This document shows positions 1 through 10,507 of a stretch of DNA of 64,000 nucleotides, in pieces; the stretch's first letter is position 1; each line of letters starts with the position of its first letter. The stretch is from positions 124,001 through 188,000 of the forward strand of contig NZ_JADRCR010000009.1 in assembly GCF_016649425.1 (NCBI RefSeq), written 5' to 3'. The position numbers and the translations under genes were made by a program. The DNA is from Limnobaculum allomyrinae (GTDB lineage: Bacteria > Pseudomonadota > Gammaproteobacteria > Enterobacterales > Enterobacteriaceae). The notes below the pieces were generated by a model. That model worked only from the letters and a program-made list of their open reading frames with translations, was not told the origin of the DNA and did no database searches.

Positions 1-945
1 ATCATGCATATGAACCACGCCCACTAACCGATCGCCTTCAGCCACCAGAACGGCAGTAATATGGCGTGACTGCATCAGATTGAGCGCTTCTACCGCCAGC
101 ATATCAGGGCGAATACGAATGCCACCTTTGGTCATCAAATCGGCAATTTTAGCATTGCTGATCTCCACACCCTGATCGAAGACCCGACGCAGATCGCCGT
201 CGGTGAAGATCCCCTGAATCAACATATCGTCATTACAGATAACGGTCAGACCCAGATTTTTTCTGGTAATTTCTACCAGCGCTTCACGCAGTGAAGCCTG
301 ATTATTCACCCGTGGAATTTCATCACCGGTGTGCATAATATCACTAACGCGTAATAACAGTTTGCGTCCAAGAGCTCCCCCCGGATGCGACAAGGCGAAG
401 TCGTCAGCAGTGAATCCCCGGGCTTCTAATAAAGCAACGGCTAATGCATCTCCCATTACCAGCGTAGCAGTTGTGCTGGTGGTTGGCGCTAACCCCAGTG
501 GACAAGCCTCCTGAGGAACATTAATGCATAAGTGTGTATCAGCTGCTTTCCCCATCGAACTGTTTGGATTACCGGTCATACAGATCAAGGGAATTTGTAA
601 ACGTTTAATCACCGGAATCAGCGCCATAATCTCGCTGGACTCACCGGAGTAAGAGATAGCAATAACAATATCATCCGCAGTGATCATGCCTAAATCACCG
701 TGGCTGGCTTCAGCCGGATGAACAAAGAATGACGGAGTACCGGTACTGGCAAAAGAGGCCGCCATTTTACAACCAATATGCCCGGACTTGCCCATTCCCA
801 TCACTACGACTTTACCTTTGCAGTGAAACATCAGCTCACAGGCATGTGAAAAATCCTGATTGATGTATTGATAGAGTTGTTCAAGCCCGGATCGTTCAAT
901 ATCAAGAACCTGTTTTCCTGCTTGTTGAAAATCAAAGTTAGACAT
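1..945 (-). CDS. kdsD: Arabinose-5-phosphate isomerase KdsD (3' end outside window)
   Basis: Interconverts ribulose-5-phosphate and arabinose-5-phosphate, the first step of Kdo synthesis for lipopolysaccharide. The frame is open from the ATG at 945 (MSNFDFQQAGKQ) to the window edge, 315 codons. E. coli KdsD has 328, so under about fifteen C-terminal codons are missing. An N-terminal SIS sugar-isomerase domain is visible (GMGKSGH, ISYSGES, a serine/threonine-rich stretch near ALVMGDALAVALLEARGF), followed by two CBS repeats (SDIMHTGDEIP and a second reaching VGVVHMHD at the edge). It lies directly downstream of yrbG on the same strand, as in E. coli, where kdsC and the lpt genes follow. Identification is secure. 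Confidence 0.96.
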   Translation of the reverse strand, partial: MSNFDFQQAGKQVLDIERSGLEQLYQYINQDFSHACELMFHCKGKVVVMGMGKSGHIGCKMAASFASTGTPSFFVHPAEASHGDLGMITADDIVIAISYSGESSEIMALIPVIKRLQIPLICMTGNPNSSMGKAADTHLCINVPQEACPLGLAPTTSTTATLVMGDALAVALLEARGFTADDFALSHPGGALGRKLLLRVSDIMHTGDEIPRVNNQASLREALVEITRKNLGLTVICNDDMLIQGIFTDGDLRRVFDQGVEISNAKIADLMTKGGIRIRPDMLAVEALNLMQSRHITAVLVAEGDRLVGVVHMHD

Positions 946-969
946 TACTCATTCTCACTGTCATCAATA

Positions 970-1005
970 AAGTTTCCTTTGTCTTATGTTGGAGCGAGGA
1001 AACTT
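970..1005 (-). other. Intercistronic hairpin between yrbG and kdsD
   Basis: A 9-bp inverted repeat (AAGTTTCCT at 970-978, AGGAAACTT at 997-1005) lies just after the yrbG stop. On the minus strand it is followed by TTTATTGATG, only a short T run. It could be a weak terminator or an mRNA-stabilising hairpin that separates yrbG from kdsD expression. Confidence 0.4.
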
Positions 1006-1009
1006 AAAC

Positions 1010-1978
1010 TCAGGCGTACGCGGAATACATCAGCACACCAATATAAAGGGTAAAACCAGCTAACAGCGCCATTCCCATTGGTCGGGTTAATCGACGGCTG
1101 CGACCCACGCAGAGTAAGGTCAGAAGCAGGCTGGCGGTCAGCATAATCCAGTAATCCCGGCGGAAGGCCTCGCTAAAGAAGCTACCCGGTGAAATTAACG
1201 CTGGTATTCCCATGACCACCAGAATATTAAAAATGTTCGAACCAATCACATTGCCCAGCACCATATCATCTTCATGTTTATACATGCCGGTGATAGCAGT
1301 TGCTAATTCCGGCAGGCTGGTGCCAATAGCAATAATTGTGAGGCTTATCATCAGTTCACTCAAGCCTAAATAACGGGCAACTACAGTGGCGTTATCTACC
1401 GTTATTTTGGCGGCAATGGGTAAAACTAAAACGCCTATCAGTATCCATAAAAAAGCGACGGTTTGGCTTATCTCTTTGGGCGCTTCTGCTTCCTGGCTGA
1501 CAGAAAGTGAATCCGCCTGTCGGAGAAAATTGCGCTTACTCATTTTGAATACCAGCGCCATAAAGCTGATAAAAGCAACCAGCAGGATAATACCATCACT
1601 GCGACTGAGCTGGTTATCATAAAGGACAAAACCCGCCAGTAACATGATCAGAAACAGTAAGGGAGCTTCACGCTTTAGTCGTTTGGAGCGCAGACTCAAT
1701 GGGCGAATAATCGCAACGCATCCTAAAATGAGTAATATGTTGGTGATGTTAGAGCCAATGGCGTTACCGACCACCATATTAGTTTTACCGTTAAGCCCGG
1801 CGGTAACTGAAAATGCCAGCTCCGGCAGTGAGGTACCCATTCCGGTAACCATAATTCCTACAGCAAGACGGGGAATATTTAAGGTGTTGGCGATAGCGGT
1901 AGCACCAAAAACTAAGCGGTCAGCACCATAAACCAGCAAAATGAGGCCAATAAACAGCATTACTATGGCGATCAGCAT
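1010..1978 (-). CDS. yrbG: Calcium/sodium:proton antiporter family protein YrbG
   Basis: Inner-membrane cation exchanger of the CaCA family, 322 residues, almost entirely hydrophobic with about ten predicted membrane segments. The two internally duplicated alpha repeats are visible as near-copies: GNAIGSNITNILLILG in the first half and GNVIGSNIFNILVVMG in the second, each preceded by a GTSLPELA motif. These motifs line the ion pathway in this family. The substrate of the E. coli protein is not firmly established, so cation exchange is a family-level call. The gene is divergent from mlaF and upstream of kdsD, the usual enterobacterial arrangement. Confidence 0.95.
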   Translation of the reverse strand: MLIAIVMLFIGLILLVYGADRLVFGATAIANTLNIPRLAVGIMVTGMGTSLPELAFSVTAGLNGKTNMVVGNAIGSNITNILLILGCVAIIRPLSLRSKRLKREAPLLFLIMLLAGFVLYDNQLSRSDGIILLVAFISFMALVFKMSKRNFLRQADSLSVSQEAEAPKEISQTVAFLWILIGVLVLPIAAKITVDNATVVARYLGLSELMISLTIIAIGTSLPELATAITGMYKHEDDMVLGNVIGSNIFNILVVMGIPALISPGSFFSEAFRRDYWIMLTASLLLTLLCVGRSRRLTRPMGMALLAGFTLYIGVLMYSAYA

Positions 1979-2036
1979 ACGTTACCCTGTTTAAAATTGA
2001 ACTTTTTCATTCATTTATTCGTCTTAGTCAGGTCAG

Positions 2037-2156
2037 ATGGACAGTAACATTCAGGTACCATTTAACACTGTTATTGCTGAATTATCACAAGGGCCTTTGG
2101 TTCAGGCAGAGAACATTGGTAAAATCGTTGAGTTAATTTTGACTGGCGTTGGATGA
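2037..2156 (+). CDS. Possible 39-residue small protein upstream of mlaF
   Basis: ATG at 2037 opens a 39-codon frame ending at TGA 2154-2156, beginning MDSNIQVPFN and ending VELILTGVG. The composition looks like ordinary soluble protein rather than translated AT-rich noise, but the upstream Shine-Dalgarno-like AGGT is weak. I do not recognise the sequence. It lies inside the 299-bp yrbG-mlaF spacer, upstream of the candidate mlaF promoter. It may be a chance frame. Confidence 0.25.
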   Translation: MDSNIQVPFNTVIAELSQGPLVQAENIGKIVELILTGVG

Positions 2157-2209
2157 AAAGTAAAACACCGCCTGCGTTTCTGCCTCTGTTGAGTAAGGGG
2201 AATGAAATG

Positions 2210-2238
2210 TTGAGCCCGAGTATATTAATACTTATGAT
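2210..2238 (+). promoter_or_regulatory. Candidate sigma-70 promoter of the mla operon
   Basis: TTGAGC (2210-2215) and TATGAT (2233-2238) are separated by 17 bp, 40 bases before the mlaF ATG. Four of six and five of six positions match consensus. Confidence 0.5.
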
Positions 2239-2277
2239 GGACGATATAGGTATTCATCCTGATAGTTTAAGGACGTT

Positions 2278-3081
2278 ATGATTAAATCGGCAGTGAATTT
2301 GGTCGAAGTACGGGGGATGTCGTTTTCCCGTAATGGTCGTCCAATATTTCAGGATATCAACCTGACGGTACCCCGCGGTAAAGTGACGGCGATTATGGGG
2401 CCTTCAGGCATTGGTAAAACCACATTATTACGGTTAATCGGTGGGCAGTTAGCGCCGGATAGCGGTGATATCATTTTTGACGGGGATAATATCCCAACGC
2501 TTTCCCGTCGCCACCTGTATGAAGTCCGTAAAAAGATGAGCATGTTGTTCCAGTCCGGGGCGCTGTTTACTGATTTAACGGTGTTTGACAATGTGGCTTA
2601 TCCTTTACGGGAACATACTAAATTACCCGAAGCATTACTGCACAGTACCGTATTGATGAAGCTGGAGGCCGTTGGCCTGCGTGGTGCTGCTAACTTGATG
2701 CCGGCAGAATTATCGGGCGGTATGGCGCGCCGGGCTGCGTTGGCTCGGGCAATTGCTCTTGAACCTGAACTGATTATGTTCGATGAACCTTTTGTCGGTC
2801 AGGATCCAATCACCATGGGGGTACTGGTTAAACTTATTGATGAGCTTAACCATTCATTAGGTATCACCTGTATTGTTGTTTCACACGATGTACCGGAAGT
2901 ACTGAGCATTGCTGATTATGCTTATATTGTGGCGGAGCATCGTGTTATTGCAGAAGGAACGCCGGACGAATTACGTGCTAATCCTGACCCTCGCGCCAGA
3001 CAGTTTCTGGACGGTGTGGCGGATGGCCCGGTTCCTTTCCGTTTTCCCGCCGGTGATTATAAAACGGAGTTACTAAGTTAA
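2278..3081 (+). CDS. mlaF: Phospholipid ABC transporter ATP-binding protein MlaF
   Basis: ATPase of the MlaFEDB inner-membrane complex that moves phospholipids between inner and outer membranes to keep outer-membrane lipid asymmetry. It has 267 residues. Walker [10 protein letters not shown] lies at 41-49, the ABC signature LSGGM at 145-149 and Walker B LIMFDEP with D169/E170. The ATG at 2278 follows TAAGGACGTT. The stop overlaps the mlaE start (TTAATG), so MlaF and MlaE are probably translationally coupled. It is first in the order mlaF-E-D-C-B. Confidence 0.98.
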   Translation: MIKSAVNLVEVRGMSFSRNGRPIFQDINLTVPRGKVTAIMGPSGIGKTTLLRLIGGQLAPDSGDIIFDGDNIPTLSRRHLYEVRKKMSMLFQSGALFTDLTVFDNVAYPLREHTKLPEALLHSTVLMKLEAVGLRGAANLMPAELSGGMARRAALARAIALEPELIMFDEPFVGQDPITMGVLVKLIDELNHSLGITCIVVSHDVPEVLSIADYAYIVAEHRVIAEGTPDELRANPDPRARQFLDGVADGPVPFRFPAGDYKTELLS

Positions 3082-3863
3082 TGTTGCTACAGGCATTGGC
3101 GTCTTTAGGGCGTCGTGGTATCCAATTTTGCACCTCTTTTGGCCGTTCCGGGCTGATGCTGTATGGGGCACTGGTTGGAAAGCCGGAGTTTCGCAAGCAG
3201 TGGCCGCTTTTACTCAAGCAACTGTATGTTGTGGGCGTTCAGTCACTGCTGATTATTATGGTTTCCGGCCTGTTTATCGGTATGGTTCTGGGCTTGCAAG
3301 GCTATCTGATTCTGACCACCTACAGTGCTGAAGCCAGTCTGGGTATGATGGTGGCACTCTCTTTACTGCGCGAACTGGGGCCGGTTGTTACCGCCTTACT
3401 GTTTGCCGGTCGGGCTGGCTCAGCGTTAACCGCAGAGATTGGTCTGATGAAGGCAACAGAACAGCTCTCCAGCCTGGAGATGATGGCCATTGACCCACTG
3501 CGTCGGGTGATTACCCCACGTTTTTGGGCCGGTTTTATCAGTATGCCATTGCTAACTGCTATTTTTGTAGCGGTAGGTATTCTGGGCGGAGCGATGGTAG
3601 GCGTGGACTGGAAAGGAATCGATGATGGTTTCTTCTGGGCTGCGATGCAGGACTCTGTTAGCTGGCACACTGACCTGCTGAACTGTTTAATTAAAAGTGT
3701 AGTATTTGCAATCACAGTAACCTGGATTGCGCTTTATAATGGCTATGACTGTATTCCTACGTCGGAAGGAATTAGCCAGGCGACTACTCGTACCGTCGTA
3801 CATGCCTCTCTCGCCGTATTAGGTGTAGATTTTGTACTGACCGCAATGATGTTTGGGAATTAA
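3081..3863 (+). CDS. mlaE: Phospholipid ABC transporter permease MlaE
   Basis: Integral membrane permease of the Mla complex, 260 residues with an amphipathic N-terminus and about five hydrophobic segments. The conserved core around [21 protein letters not shown], typical of MlaE/TrnE permeases, is clear at roughly residues 95-115. It forms the transmembrane channel with MlaD bound on its periplasmic face and MlaF on the cytoplasmic side. It overlaps mlaF by one base and ends four bases before the mlaD ATG. Confidence 0.97.
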   Translation: MLLQALASLGRRGIQFCTSFGRSGLMLYGALVGKPEFRKQWPLLLKQLYVVGVQSLLIIMVSGLFIGMVLGLQGYLILTTYSAEASLGMMVALSLLRELGPVVTALLFAGRAGSALTAEIGLMKATEQLSSLEMMAIDPLRRVITPRFWAGFISMPLLTAIFVAVGILGGAMVGVDWKGIDDGFFWAAMQDSVSWHTDLLNCLIKSVVFAITVTWIALYNGYDCIPTSEGISQATTRTVVHASLAVLGVDFVLTAMMFGN

Positions 3864-3867
3864 ATCG

Positions 3868-4383
3868 ATGCAAAGTAAAAAAACGGAAATCTGGGTAGGG
3901 GTGTTCATGCTGATTGGCCTGTGCTCACTTTTATTCCTGTGTTTAAAAGTCGCAGATGTGAAATCTTTGGGTAATGAGCCAACTTATCGGCTTTACGCTA
4001 CATTTGATAACATCGGTGGTTTAAAAGCGCGTTCCCCGGTGAGAGTAGGGGGAGTTTTGGTTGGTCGAGTGGCTGATATTACCCTTGATCAAAAGACCTA
4101 CTTCCCGCGCGTAGCCATTGATATGCAGCAGCGTTTTAACCATATTCCGGATACCAGTTCTTTATCCATTCGTACTTCCGGCCTGTTAGGCGAGCAATTT
4201 CTGGCGATGAATATTGGCTTTGAAGATGAAGATATGGGGACTAAAATTTTGAAAGATGGCGATGAGATTAAAGATACCAAGTCAGCAATGGTATTGGAGG
4301 ATCTTATTGGTCAGTTCTTATATAAAAGCGGCGGTGATGAAAAACCGGCTGATGAAGGTACTGCGCCTGCACCGGTTCATTAA
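3868..4383 (+). CDS. mlaD: Phospholipid-binding MCE protein MlaD
   Basis: Hexameric MCE-domain subunit anchored in the inner membrane that receives or delivers lipid to MlaC. I chose the ATG at 3868 (MQSKKTEIWVGVF), which matches the family start. An in-frame TTG at 3853 overlaps mlaE and is not needed. The protein has 171 residues (E. coli about 183): one N-terminal membrane segment at about 7-27, the MCE domain at about 36-120 with GGLKARSPVRVGGVLVGRV, and a short acidic/proline C-terminus ending APAPVH. Confidence 0.96.
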   Translation: MQSKKTEIWVGVFMLIGLCSLLFLCLKVADVKSLGNEPTYRLYATFDNIGGLKARSPVRVGGVLVGRVADITLDQKTYFPRVAIDMQQRFNHIPDTSSLSIRTSGLLGEQFLAMNIGFEDEDMGTKILKDGDEIKDTKSAMVLEDLIGQFLYKSGGDEKPADEGTAPAPVH

Positions 4384-4467
4384 TTTATCCGGCGGGCAAA
4401 AAAGTTGGTTACGGAGTTAACCATGTTTATTCAACATTATGGACAACAGTAGGATAGAGGAACAGCT

Positions 4468-5100
4468 ATGTTAAAACGTTTTATGATGGCAGCACTTTTC
4501 ATGATTGCCCCTTTGGCGGCAAATGCAGCTGACGCCAGTAATCCTTACCAGCAGATGCAAGTTGCGGCGGAAAAGGTATTTACTCGCCTGACCAATGAAC
4601 AACCAAAGATTAAGCAAAACCCTGACTATTTACGTACCGTAGTGAAGGAAGAACTCCTTCCTTACATTCAGGTTAAATATGCAGGCGCCTTGGTGTTAGG
4701 TCGTTATTATCGTGATGCAACTCCGGCACAACGTGATGCGTATATGCCCGCTTTTGAAGCCTACATGGAGCAAGCTTATGGTCAGGCGCTGGCTATGTAC
4801 AATGGCCAAAAGTATCAAATCGCTCCTGAGCAGCCATTAGGTGATAAAGACAACGTTTCTATTCGTATCACTATTAATGATACCAATGGTCGTCCACCTG
4901 TCCGTCTGGATTTCCAATGGCGTAAAAACACCAAAACCGGTGAATGGCAGGCTTATGACATGATTGCTGAAGGTATCAGTATGATTACCACCAAGCAAAA
5001 TGAGTGGGCAGAAACCCTGCGTCGTGATGGTGTTGATGGTTTAACTAAACAGCTGAAAACGTTGGCCAGTCAGCGAATTACGTTGGATGATAAAAAATAA
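4468..5100 (+). CDS. mlaC: Periplasmic phospholipid carrier MlaC
   Basis: Soluble periplasmic shuttle that ferries phospholipid between the outer-membrane MlaA complex and MlaFEDB. It has 210 residues with a clear signal peptide ([20 protein letters not shown], cut before ADAS). The mature Tol-Tol-Ttg2 fold contains [21 protein letters not shown]. The ATG at 4468 follows GAGGAACAGCT. An 84-base spacer from mlaD is the largest gap in the operon. The stop overlaps the mlaB ATG. Confidence 0.97.
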   Translation: MLKRFMMAALFMIAPLAANAADASNPYQQMQVAAEKVFTRLTNEQPKIKQNPDYLRTVVKEELLPYIQVKYAGALVLGRYYRDATPAQRDAYMPAFEAYMEQAYGQALAMYNGQKYQIAPEQPLGDKDNVSIRITINDTNGRPPVRLDFQWRKNTKTGEWQAYDMIAEGISMITTKQNEWAETLRRDGVDGLTKQLKTLASQRITLDDKK

Positions 5101-5420
5101 TGCAGAACGCTCTGAACTGGCAGGCTGAAAATGGCGTAATAATGTTAAGCGGTGATTTAGATCGCGAAACGTTGCTGCCGTTCTGGAAAGCGCGGCAGCA
5201 GATTATCAGTGCTGATATCACCATTATTGACGTATCTGGTTTATCCCGGGTGGATTCAGCAGGTTTAGCCATGCTGGTTCATCTGCTTGATGAAGGTGAA
5301 GCCCGTAAGCAGCCGTTAAAACTGGCTGGAATGACAGAGAAGCTACAAATGTTGGCATCTCTGTATAATCTGCAACAAATTATTCAGCCTTACCTCGTGA
5401 GTACACCAACTATGGTGTGA
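5100..5420 (+). CDS. mlaB: STAS-domain subunit MlaB
   Basis: Small cytoplasmic STAS protein, 106 residues, that binds MlaF and stabilises the transporter. The STAS signature DVSGLSRVDSAGLAMLVHL is at about 48-66, including the small-residue loop that contacts MlaF in the family. It is last in the mla operon and overlaps mlaC by one base (TAATG). A strong terminator follows. Confidence 0.95.
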   Translation: MQNALNWQAENGVIMLSGDLDRETLLPFWKARQQIISADITIIDVSGLSRVDSAGLAMLVHLLDEGEARKQPLKLAGMTEKLQMLASLYNLQQIIQPYLVSTPTMV

Positions 5421-5452
5421 TAGTATGTTCATTAGGCTGATTTGAAATGAGT

Positions 5453-5490
5453 CGCGGAGATATAGTCATCTATATCTCCGCGATGTTTTT
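5453..5490 (+). terminator. Rho-independent terminator after mlaB
   Basis: A perfect 13-bp stem (5453-5465 with 5470-5482, loop TCAT) is followed by ATGTTTTT. It ends the mla operon and separates it from ibaG-murA. Confidence 0.87.
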
Positions 5491-5573
5491 ATAGCGAATC
5501 TGAGCGTACGTGCTAATTTAAGCTGTTTCTCATTCTGAGTAACAGATCCTTTCTGATTAATATAGTGAAGACG

Positions 5574-5828
5574 ATGGATACTAACGAAATAAGACAAATT
5601 TTGCTCGATGCATTAAATCTGCAAGATGTTCGCGTCACGGGTGACGGTAGCCATTTCCAGGTGATTGCCATTGGTGATATGTTTGAAGGTATGAGTCGCG
5701 TTAAACAGCAGCAGGCAGTCTATGCTCCGCTGATGGAATACATTTCTGATAATCGCATTCATGCACTGTCGATTAAGGCCTATACCCCGACAGAATGGGA
5801 ACGCGATCGTAAACTGAGCGGTTTGTAA
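5574..5828 (+). CDS. ibaG: BolA-family acid stress protein IbaG
   Basis: Small BolA-like protein linked to iron-sulfur handling together with monothiol glutaredoxin, and to acid resistance. I chose the ATG at 5574 (MDTNEIRQ), which gives 84 residues, the same length as E. coli IbaG, and has GTGAAG as a plausible ribosome site. The GTG at 5565 would add three residues. The BolA signature [15 protein letters not shown] at about 22-36 contains the conserved histidine, and the [15 protein letters not shown] ending is typical. It lies upstream of murA as in E. coli. Confidence 0.96.
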   Translation: MDTNEIRQILLDALNLQDVRVTGDGSHFQVIAIGDMFEGMSRVKQQQAVYAPLMEYISDNRIHALSIKAYTPTEWERDRKLSGL

Positions 5829-5882
5829 TTGGGTAAATAACCCGTACGGACTGTAGTGATTTTATCTGTGCTGATTAAATAA

Positions 5883-7217
<1,335 letters not shown>

Positions 7218-7246
7218 CAGATAGGTTGGTTAGTTGATTGAAGTAG

Positions 7247-7280
7247 AAAGGGCGCAGATTTTATTGTCTGCGCCCTTTTT
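7247..7280 (+). terminator. Rho-independent terminator after murA
   Basis: GGGCGCAGA (7250-7258) pairs perfectly with TCTGCGCCC (7267-7275), followed by TTTTT. The flanking AAA/TTT also lets it work for the convergent degS transcript. Confidence 0.9.
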
Positions 7281-7306
7281 ATTTTTACTTAACGGTATGA
7301 AATGAA

Positions 7307-8380
7307 TTAGTTGTTCTGCGCCGGGTATTCGGAGATTTTTAGCGTGAAGGTCAGGCGCTGACCCTGACGTAATACCACTACCGGGATATTAGTGCCCGGG
7401 CGAATTTCGGAGACTTCATCCATCACTTCAATGGCCGAGATCGCAGGTTTGTTGTTGACGTTGACCAGAATATCGCCAACTAACAGTCCTGCTTCCTCCG
7501 CCGGGCCTCCGGGGGTTACGGAACGCACCAGTATGCCTTGTAGCCTATCGAATGGACTACCCTGGTTTTGCATTTGACTGAATTCACGACCTTCGATACC
7601 GATAAAACCACGAATCACTCGGCCGTCCCGAATCAGCTTATTCATAATTTTAGTGGCAAGTTCGGTTGGAATGGCGAAACCGATACCTTCGGGCATATCA
7701 CCATCGGTACGTTTGTCTAATGACAGAGTGTTAATACCCACTAACTCACCCAGTGAGTTAATCAACGCACCGCCAGAGTTGCCGTGGTTAATCGACGCAT
7801 CAGTTTGCAATAGATTTTGACGGCCGTAAGGGCTGAGGCTGGTTCGCCCTGTAGCACTGATGATGCCCTGAGTAACGGTTTGCCCAAGGTTATAGGGGTT
7901 ACCAATTGCCAGAACGACATCACCAACGTGAGGAGAACGTTTCGAGTTAATTGGAATAACCGGCAGATTATCTTCTTTAATTTTAAGAACAGCCAGATCG
8001 GTTAAGGTATCAGAACCCACCAGAATCGCTTCATAAACCTGACCATTCTGTAATGTGATAATGACCTGGTCAGCATTTACGATAACGTGCCTGTTGGTAA
8101 TAATATAACCTTTCTTATTCATAATAACGCCAGAACCCAGGGTGTTGATTCCTAATGTATTCTGGCTGGAAGAGCTGAGAGCACTGCGGTTATAAACGTT
8201 GACCACCGCAGGAGCGGCTCGCCTGACGGCACTGTTATAGCTTATTGGTGATTCACTAAGAGGTAAATTCAGAGAATTATCAAATAACCCCGATGCGTCA
8301 CGCAGCGAAGGAAAGATCATCAGTAAAGCAGCGGCAATAATTAAGCCAATAATTATTGAACGTAACAGTTTGGCAAGCAT
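7307..8380 (-). CDS. degS: Inner-membrane-anchored serine protease DegS
   Basis: Periplasmic stress sensor protease that cuts the anti-sigma factor RseA when its PDZ domain binds misfolded porin C-termini, starting the sigma-E response. I placed the start at 8380 (MLAKLLRSIIIG), giving 357 residues close to E. coli DegS (355). Upstream in-frame codons to 8440 run through a hairpin and add unrelated sequence. One N-terminal membrane anchor (about 5-24), then a trypsin-like domain with H98, D128 and S202 (HGNSGGAL), then one PDZ domain from about 255. It lies downstream of degQ on the same strand. Confidence 0.97.
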   Translation of the reverse strand: MLAKLLRSIIIGLIIAAALLMIFPSLRDASGLFDNSLNLPLSESPISYNSAVRRAAPAVVNVYNRSALSSSSQNTLGINTLGSGVIMNKKGYIITNRHVIVNADQVIITLQNGQVYEAILVGSDTLTDLAVLKIKEDNLPVIPINSKRSPHVGDVVLAIGNPYNLGQTVTQGIISATGRTSLSPYGRQNLLQTDASINHGNSGGALINSLGELVGINTLSLDKRTDGDMPEGIGFAIPTELATKIMNKLIRDGRVIRGFIGIEGREFSQMQNQGSPFDRLQGILVRSVTPGGPAEEAGLLVGDILVNVNNKPAISAIEVMDEVSEIRPGTNIPVVVLRQGQRLTFTLKISEYPAQNN

Positions 8381-8426
8381 GCATATCGTCAAAAATAGTA
8401 AAGGTAAGGAAGGATACCATGACTTG

Positions 8427-8455
8427 AACGGATACGGCATAGTGCCGTATCCGTT
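8427..8455. other. Perfect 13-bp hairpin in the degQ-degS spacer
   Basis: AACGGATACGGCA (8427-8439) pairs with TGCCGTATCCGTT (8443-8455) around a 3-base loop. The run of T lies on the plus-strand side, so in the degQ-to-degS direction the hairpin is preceded by A5 and has no U tract. It looks like an mRNA processing or attenuation hairpin for the minus-strand transcript, or a terminator for antisense plus-strand transcription. Confidence 0.55.
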
Positions 8456-8468
8456 TTTGCGATCGGGA

Positions 8469-9842
8469 TTAACGCAGGATTAGATAGATGTTGTCATCAC
8501 CGCGTAAAATATTGAGTGCCAGCACATTTGGCTTGCTGTCCAGTATCTTGCGCAGTTCACCGATATTGGTGGTGCGGTCGCTGTTGACCCCAATGATCAT
8601 ATCGCCTGCTTTTAAGCCACTTTGAGCAGCCGGGGAACCTTTTTCCACGTCTTTAATCATCACGCCTTTGGTGCCTTTAACTTCACCATTGTTGAAGCTG
8701 GCGCCTTGCAGGGCAGGCGATAATGACTCGGCACTGATGGAAGATTGATCGCTGTTTTGTAACTCAACGCTGACTTCCATTGGTTTGCCTTCACGCAGCA
8801 GGCCCATTTTGACTTTCTTACCGGCACCGGCAGTTGCAACTTTGGCCCGGAGTTCAGCAAAGCTACTGATGGCTTTACCATCCAGAGAGACAATCACGTC
8901 ACCAGATTTAATGCCGGCTTGTGCAGCAGCAGATTTCGGCAGGACTTCGCTAACAAATGCGCCGCGTTGTGCATCTACTTTAAATGCTTTGGCCATTTCG
9001 GCGGTCATTTCGCTGCCCTTAATACCCAGCATGCCGCGTTTAACTTCACCGTACTGAATTAACTGGTCGGTCAGGTTCTGTACCATATTGCTCGGGATAG
9101 CAAAACCGATACCCACGTTACCGCCGCTAGGGGCAAGGATTGCGGTATTAATACCAATCAGTTCACCGTTAAGGTTAACCAGCGCACCACCAGAGTTGCC
9201 GCGGTTAATGGATGCATCCGTCTGGATAAAGTTTTCCAGGCCTTCCAGGTTCAGGCCGCTGCGGCCTAAAGCAGAGATAATACCGGATGTAGCGGTCTGG
9301 CCCAGACCAAACGGGTTACCTACCGCAACGGCGAAATCACCAACGCGCAGGCTATCAGAATCAGACATCTTAATAGAGGTCAAATCCTTTGGATTAGAGT
9401 CGGTTAATTGTAACAGTGCGATGTCAGACTGCTCATCACGTCCAATCAGTTTTGCCTGATACTCTTTACCGTTGTTCAACTGAACGCGAATTTTGTCTGC
9501 GTTGTTGATAACGTGGTTATTGGTAACCACATAACCTTTATCTGCATTGATGATCACACCAGAACCCAATCCTTCGAATGGGCGGGTACTTTGTTGTTCC
9601 GACGGCATGTTTGGACCGAAGAAGAATTTGAACTCTTCAGGGATCCGCTGACGCTGAACTTGTGTACCTTCAACATATACGCTGACAACGGCAGGGAGAA
9701 CTTTATCCAGCATAGGAGCCAGACTAGGAACTTGCTCTCCGGCTACTGTGGTTGGCAGGGCCGCATTGGCAGCCGGTACTGAGGAAAAAGTTAAACCTAA
9801 ACTGACTGTCAGGGCGCTTAATAATAAAGTGGTTTTTTTCAT
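8469..9842 (-). CDS. degQ: Periplasmic serine endoprotease DegQ
   Basis: HtrA-family protease/chaperone of the periplasm that degrades unfolded proteins. It has 457 residues (E. coli DegQ 455). Signal peptide 1-27 (ending PAANA). The catalytic triad is H110 (TNNHVI), D140 (QSDIALLQL) and S217 (RGNSGGAL). Two PDZ domains occupy roughly 265-350 and 370-455. The short Q-linker and partner gene degS favour DegQ over DegP. It is the first gene of degQ-degS. Confidence 0.96.
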   Translation of the reverse strand: MKKTTLLLSALTVSLGLTFSSVPAANAALPTTVAGEQVPSLAPMLDKVLPAVVSVYVEGTQVQRQRIPEEFKFFFGPNMPSEQQSTRPFEGLGSGVIINADKGYVVTNNHVINNADKIRVQLNNGKEYQAKLIGRDEQSDIALLQLTDSNPKDLTSIKMSDSDSLRVGDFAVAVGNPFGLGQTATSGIISALGRSGLNLEGLENFIQTDASINRGNSGGALVNLNGELIGINTAILAPSGGNVGIGFAIPSNMVQNLTDQLIQYGEVKRGMLGIKGSEMTAEMAKAFKVDAQRGAFVSEVLPKSAAAQAGIKSGDVIVSLDGKAISSFAELRAKVATAGAGKKVKMGLLREGKPMEVSVELQNSDQSSISAESLSPALQGASFNNGEVKGTKGVMIKDVEKGSPAAQSGLKAGDMIIGVNSDRTTNIGELRKILDSKPNVLALNILRGDDNIYLILR

Positions 9843-10056
9843 GGATGATTACTCTCAATACCAACAGGTTACATGTTTAAACTATGACAAAAATGTGTAG
9901 CTAATGCTATGACTGTAAGTAGTGTCAAAAAGTTCATGATTCAAGCGCCAGCCAGGGCTTAGATATGTCGTACCCAGGAATGTGATACGCTTCAAATACA
10001 GTCGGGACGCAGATAAAACAGATAAAGTAAAGAAAGGTAATTAATTGTAGCAGAAG

Positions 10057-10086
10057 AAAATGACGCTATCGGGGGTGATAGCGTCA
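10057..10086 (-). terminator. Terminator after zapG
   Basis: TGACGCTATC (10061-10070) pairs with GATAGCGTCA (10077-10086). Read on the minus strand the hairpin is followed by TTTTCTTC, as expected for a terminator just past the zapG stop. Confidence 0.75.
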
Positions 10087-10096
10087 TCAGAGATTT

Positions 10097-10507
10097 TTAA
10101 TCTTTACGTTCCGGACGGAACAAACCGGAAGCGCCTTCAGAGTAGTCCCGTGGTGGGATATCAGCAGACAGCTGATCCTGCTCTGAAGCAGAAGAAACGG
10201 GCTTATAATTGATATAGCTAAATGGATTATCGCTGGTTGCCATATCAGGTAACAGCGTAGTTGAACTTTTAATCATATGCTTTTGGAACTGACGATAATC
10301 TTGAGCCATTTTTTCTAACAGCTCAGCGCTGTGGGAAAAGTGACTAACCAGTTCCTGACGGTAAGCTTCCAGCTCTGCTTTATTCTTATTCAGCTCCTGC
10401 TGTAATGCAGTTTGTTGACGTAGTTTTCTGTTACCAAAGCGCATAGCTAAAGCGCCAATGATAAGACCTACAACTAAGCCAGCAATCAGTGCATACTCCC
10501 AAGTCAT
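10097..10507 (-). CDS. zapG: Cell-envelope/division protein ZapG (YhcB, DUF1043)
   Basis: Inner-membrane protein that links cell division and envelope synthesis. It has 136 residues (E. coli 132). One N-terminal membrane segment (about 4-22, ALIAGLVVGLIIGALAMRF) is followed by a long coiled coil rich in Q, K and E (about 25-85) and a disordered tail containing the family motif NPFSYINYKP. In E. coli zapE lies divergently next to it and degQ downstream. Here degQ is kept but zapE is absent and the cit region begins instead. Confidence 0.94.
   Translation of the reverse strand: MTWEYALIAGLVVGLIIGALAMRFGNRKLRQQTALQQELNKNKAELEAYRQELVSHFSHSAELLEKMAQDYRQFQKHMIKSSTTLLPDMATSDNPFSYINYKPVSSASEQDQLSADIPPRDYSEGASGLFRPERKD

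Noticed and set aside
3320-3715. 131-codon minus-strand frame over mlaE
   Set aside because: Antisense to the conserved permease gene; low-complexity translation; no ribosome site.
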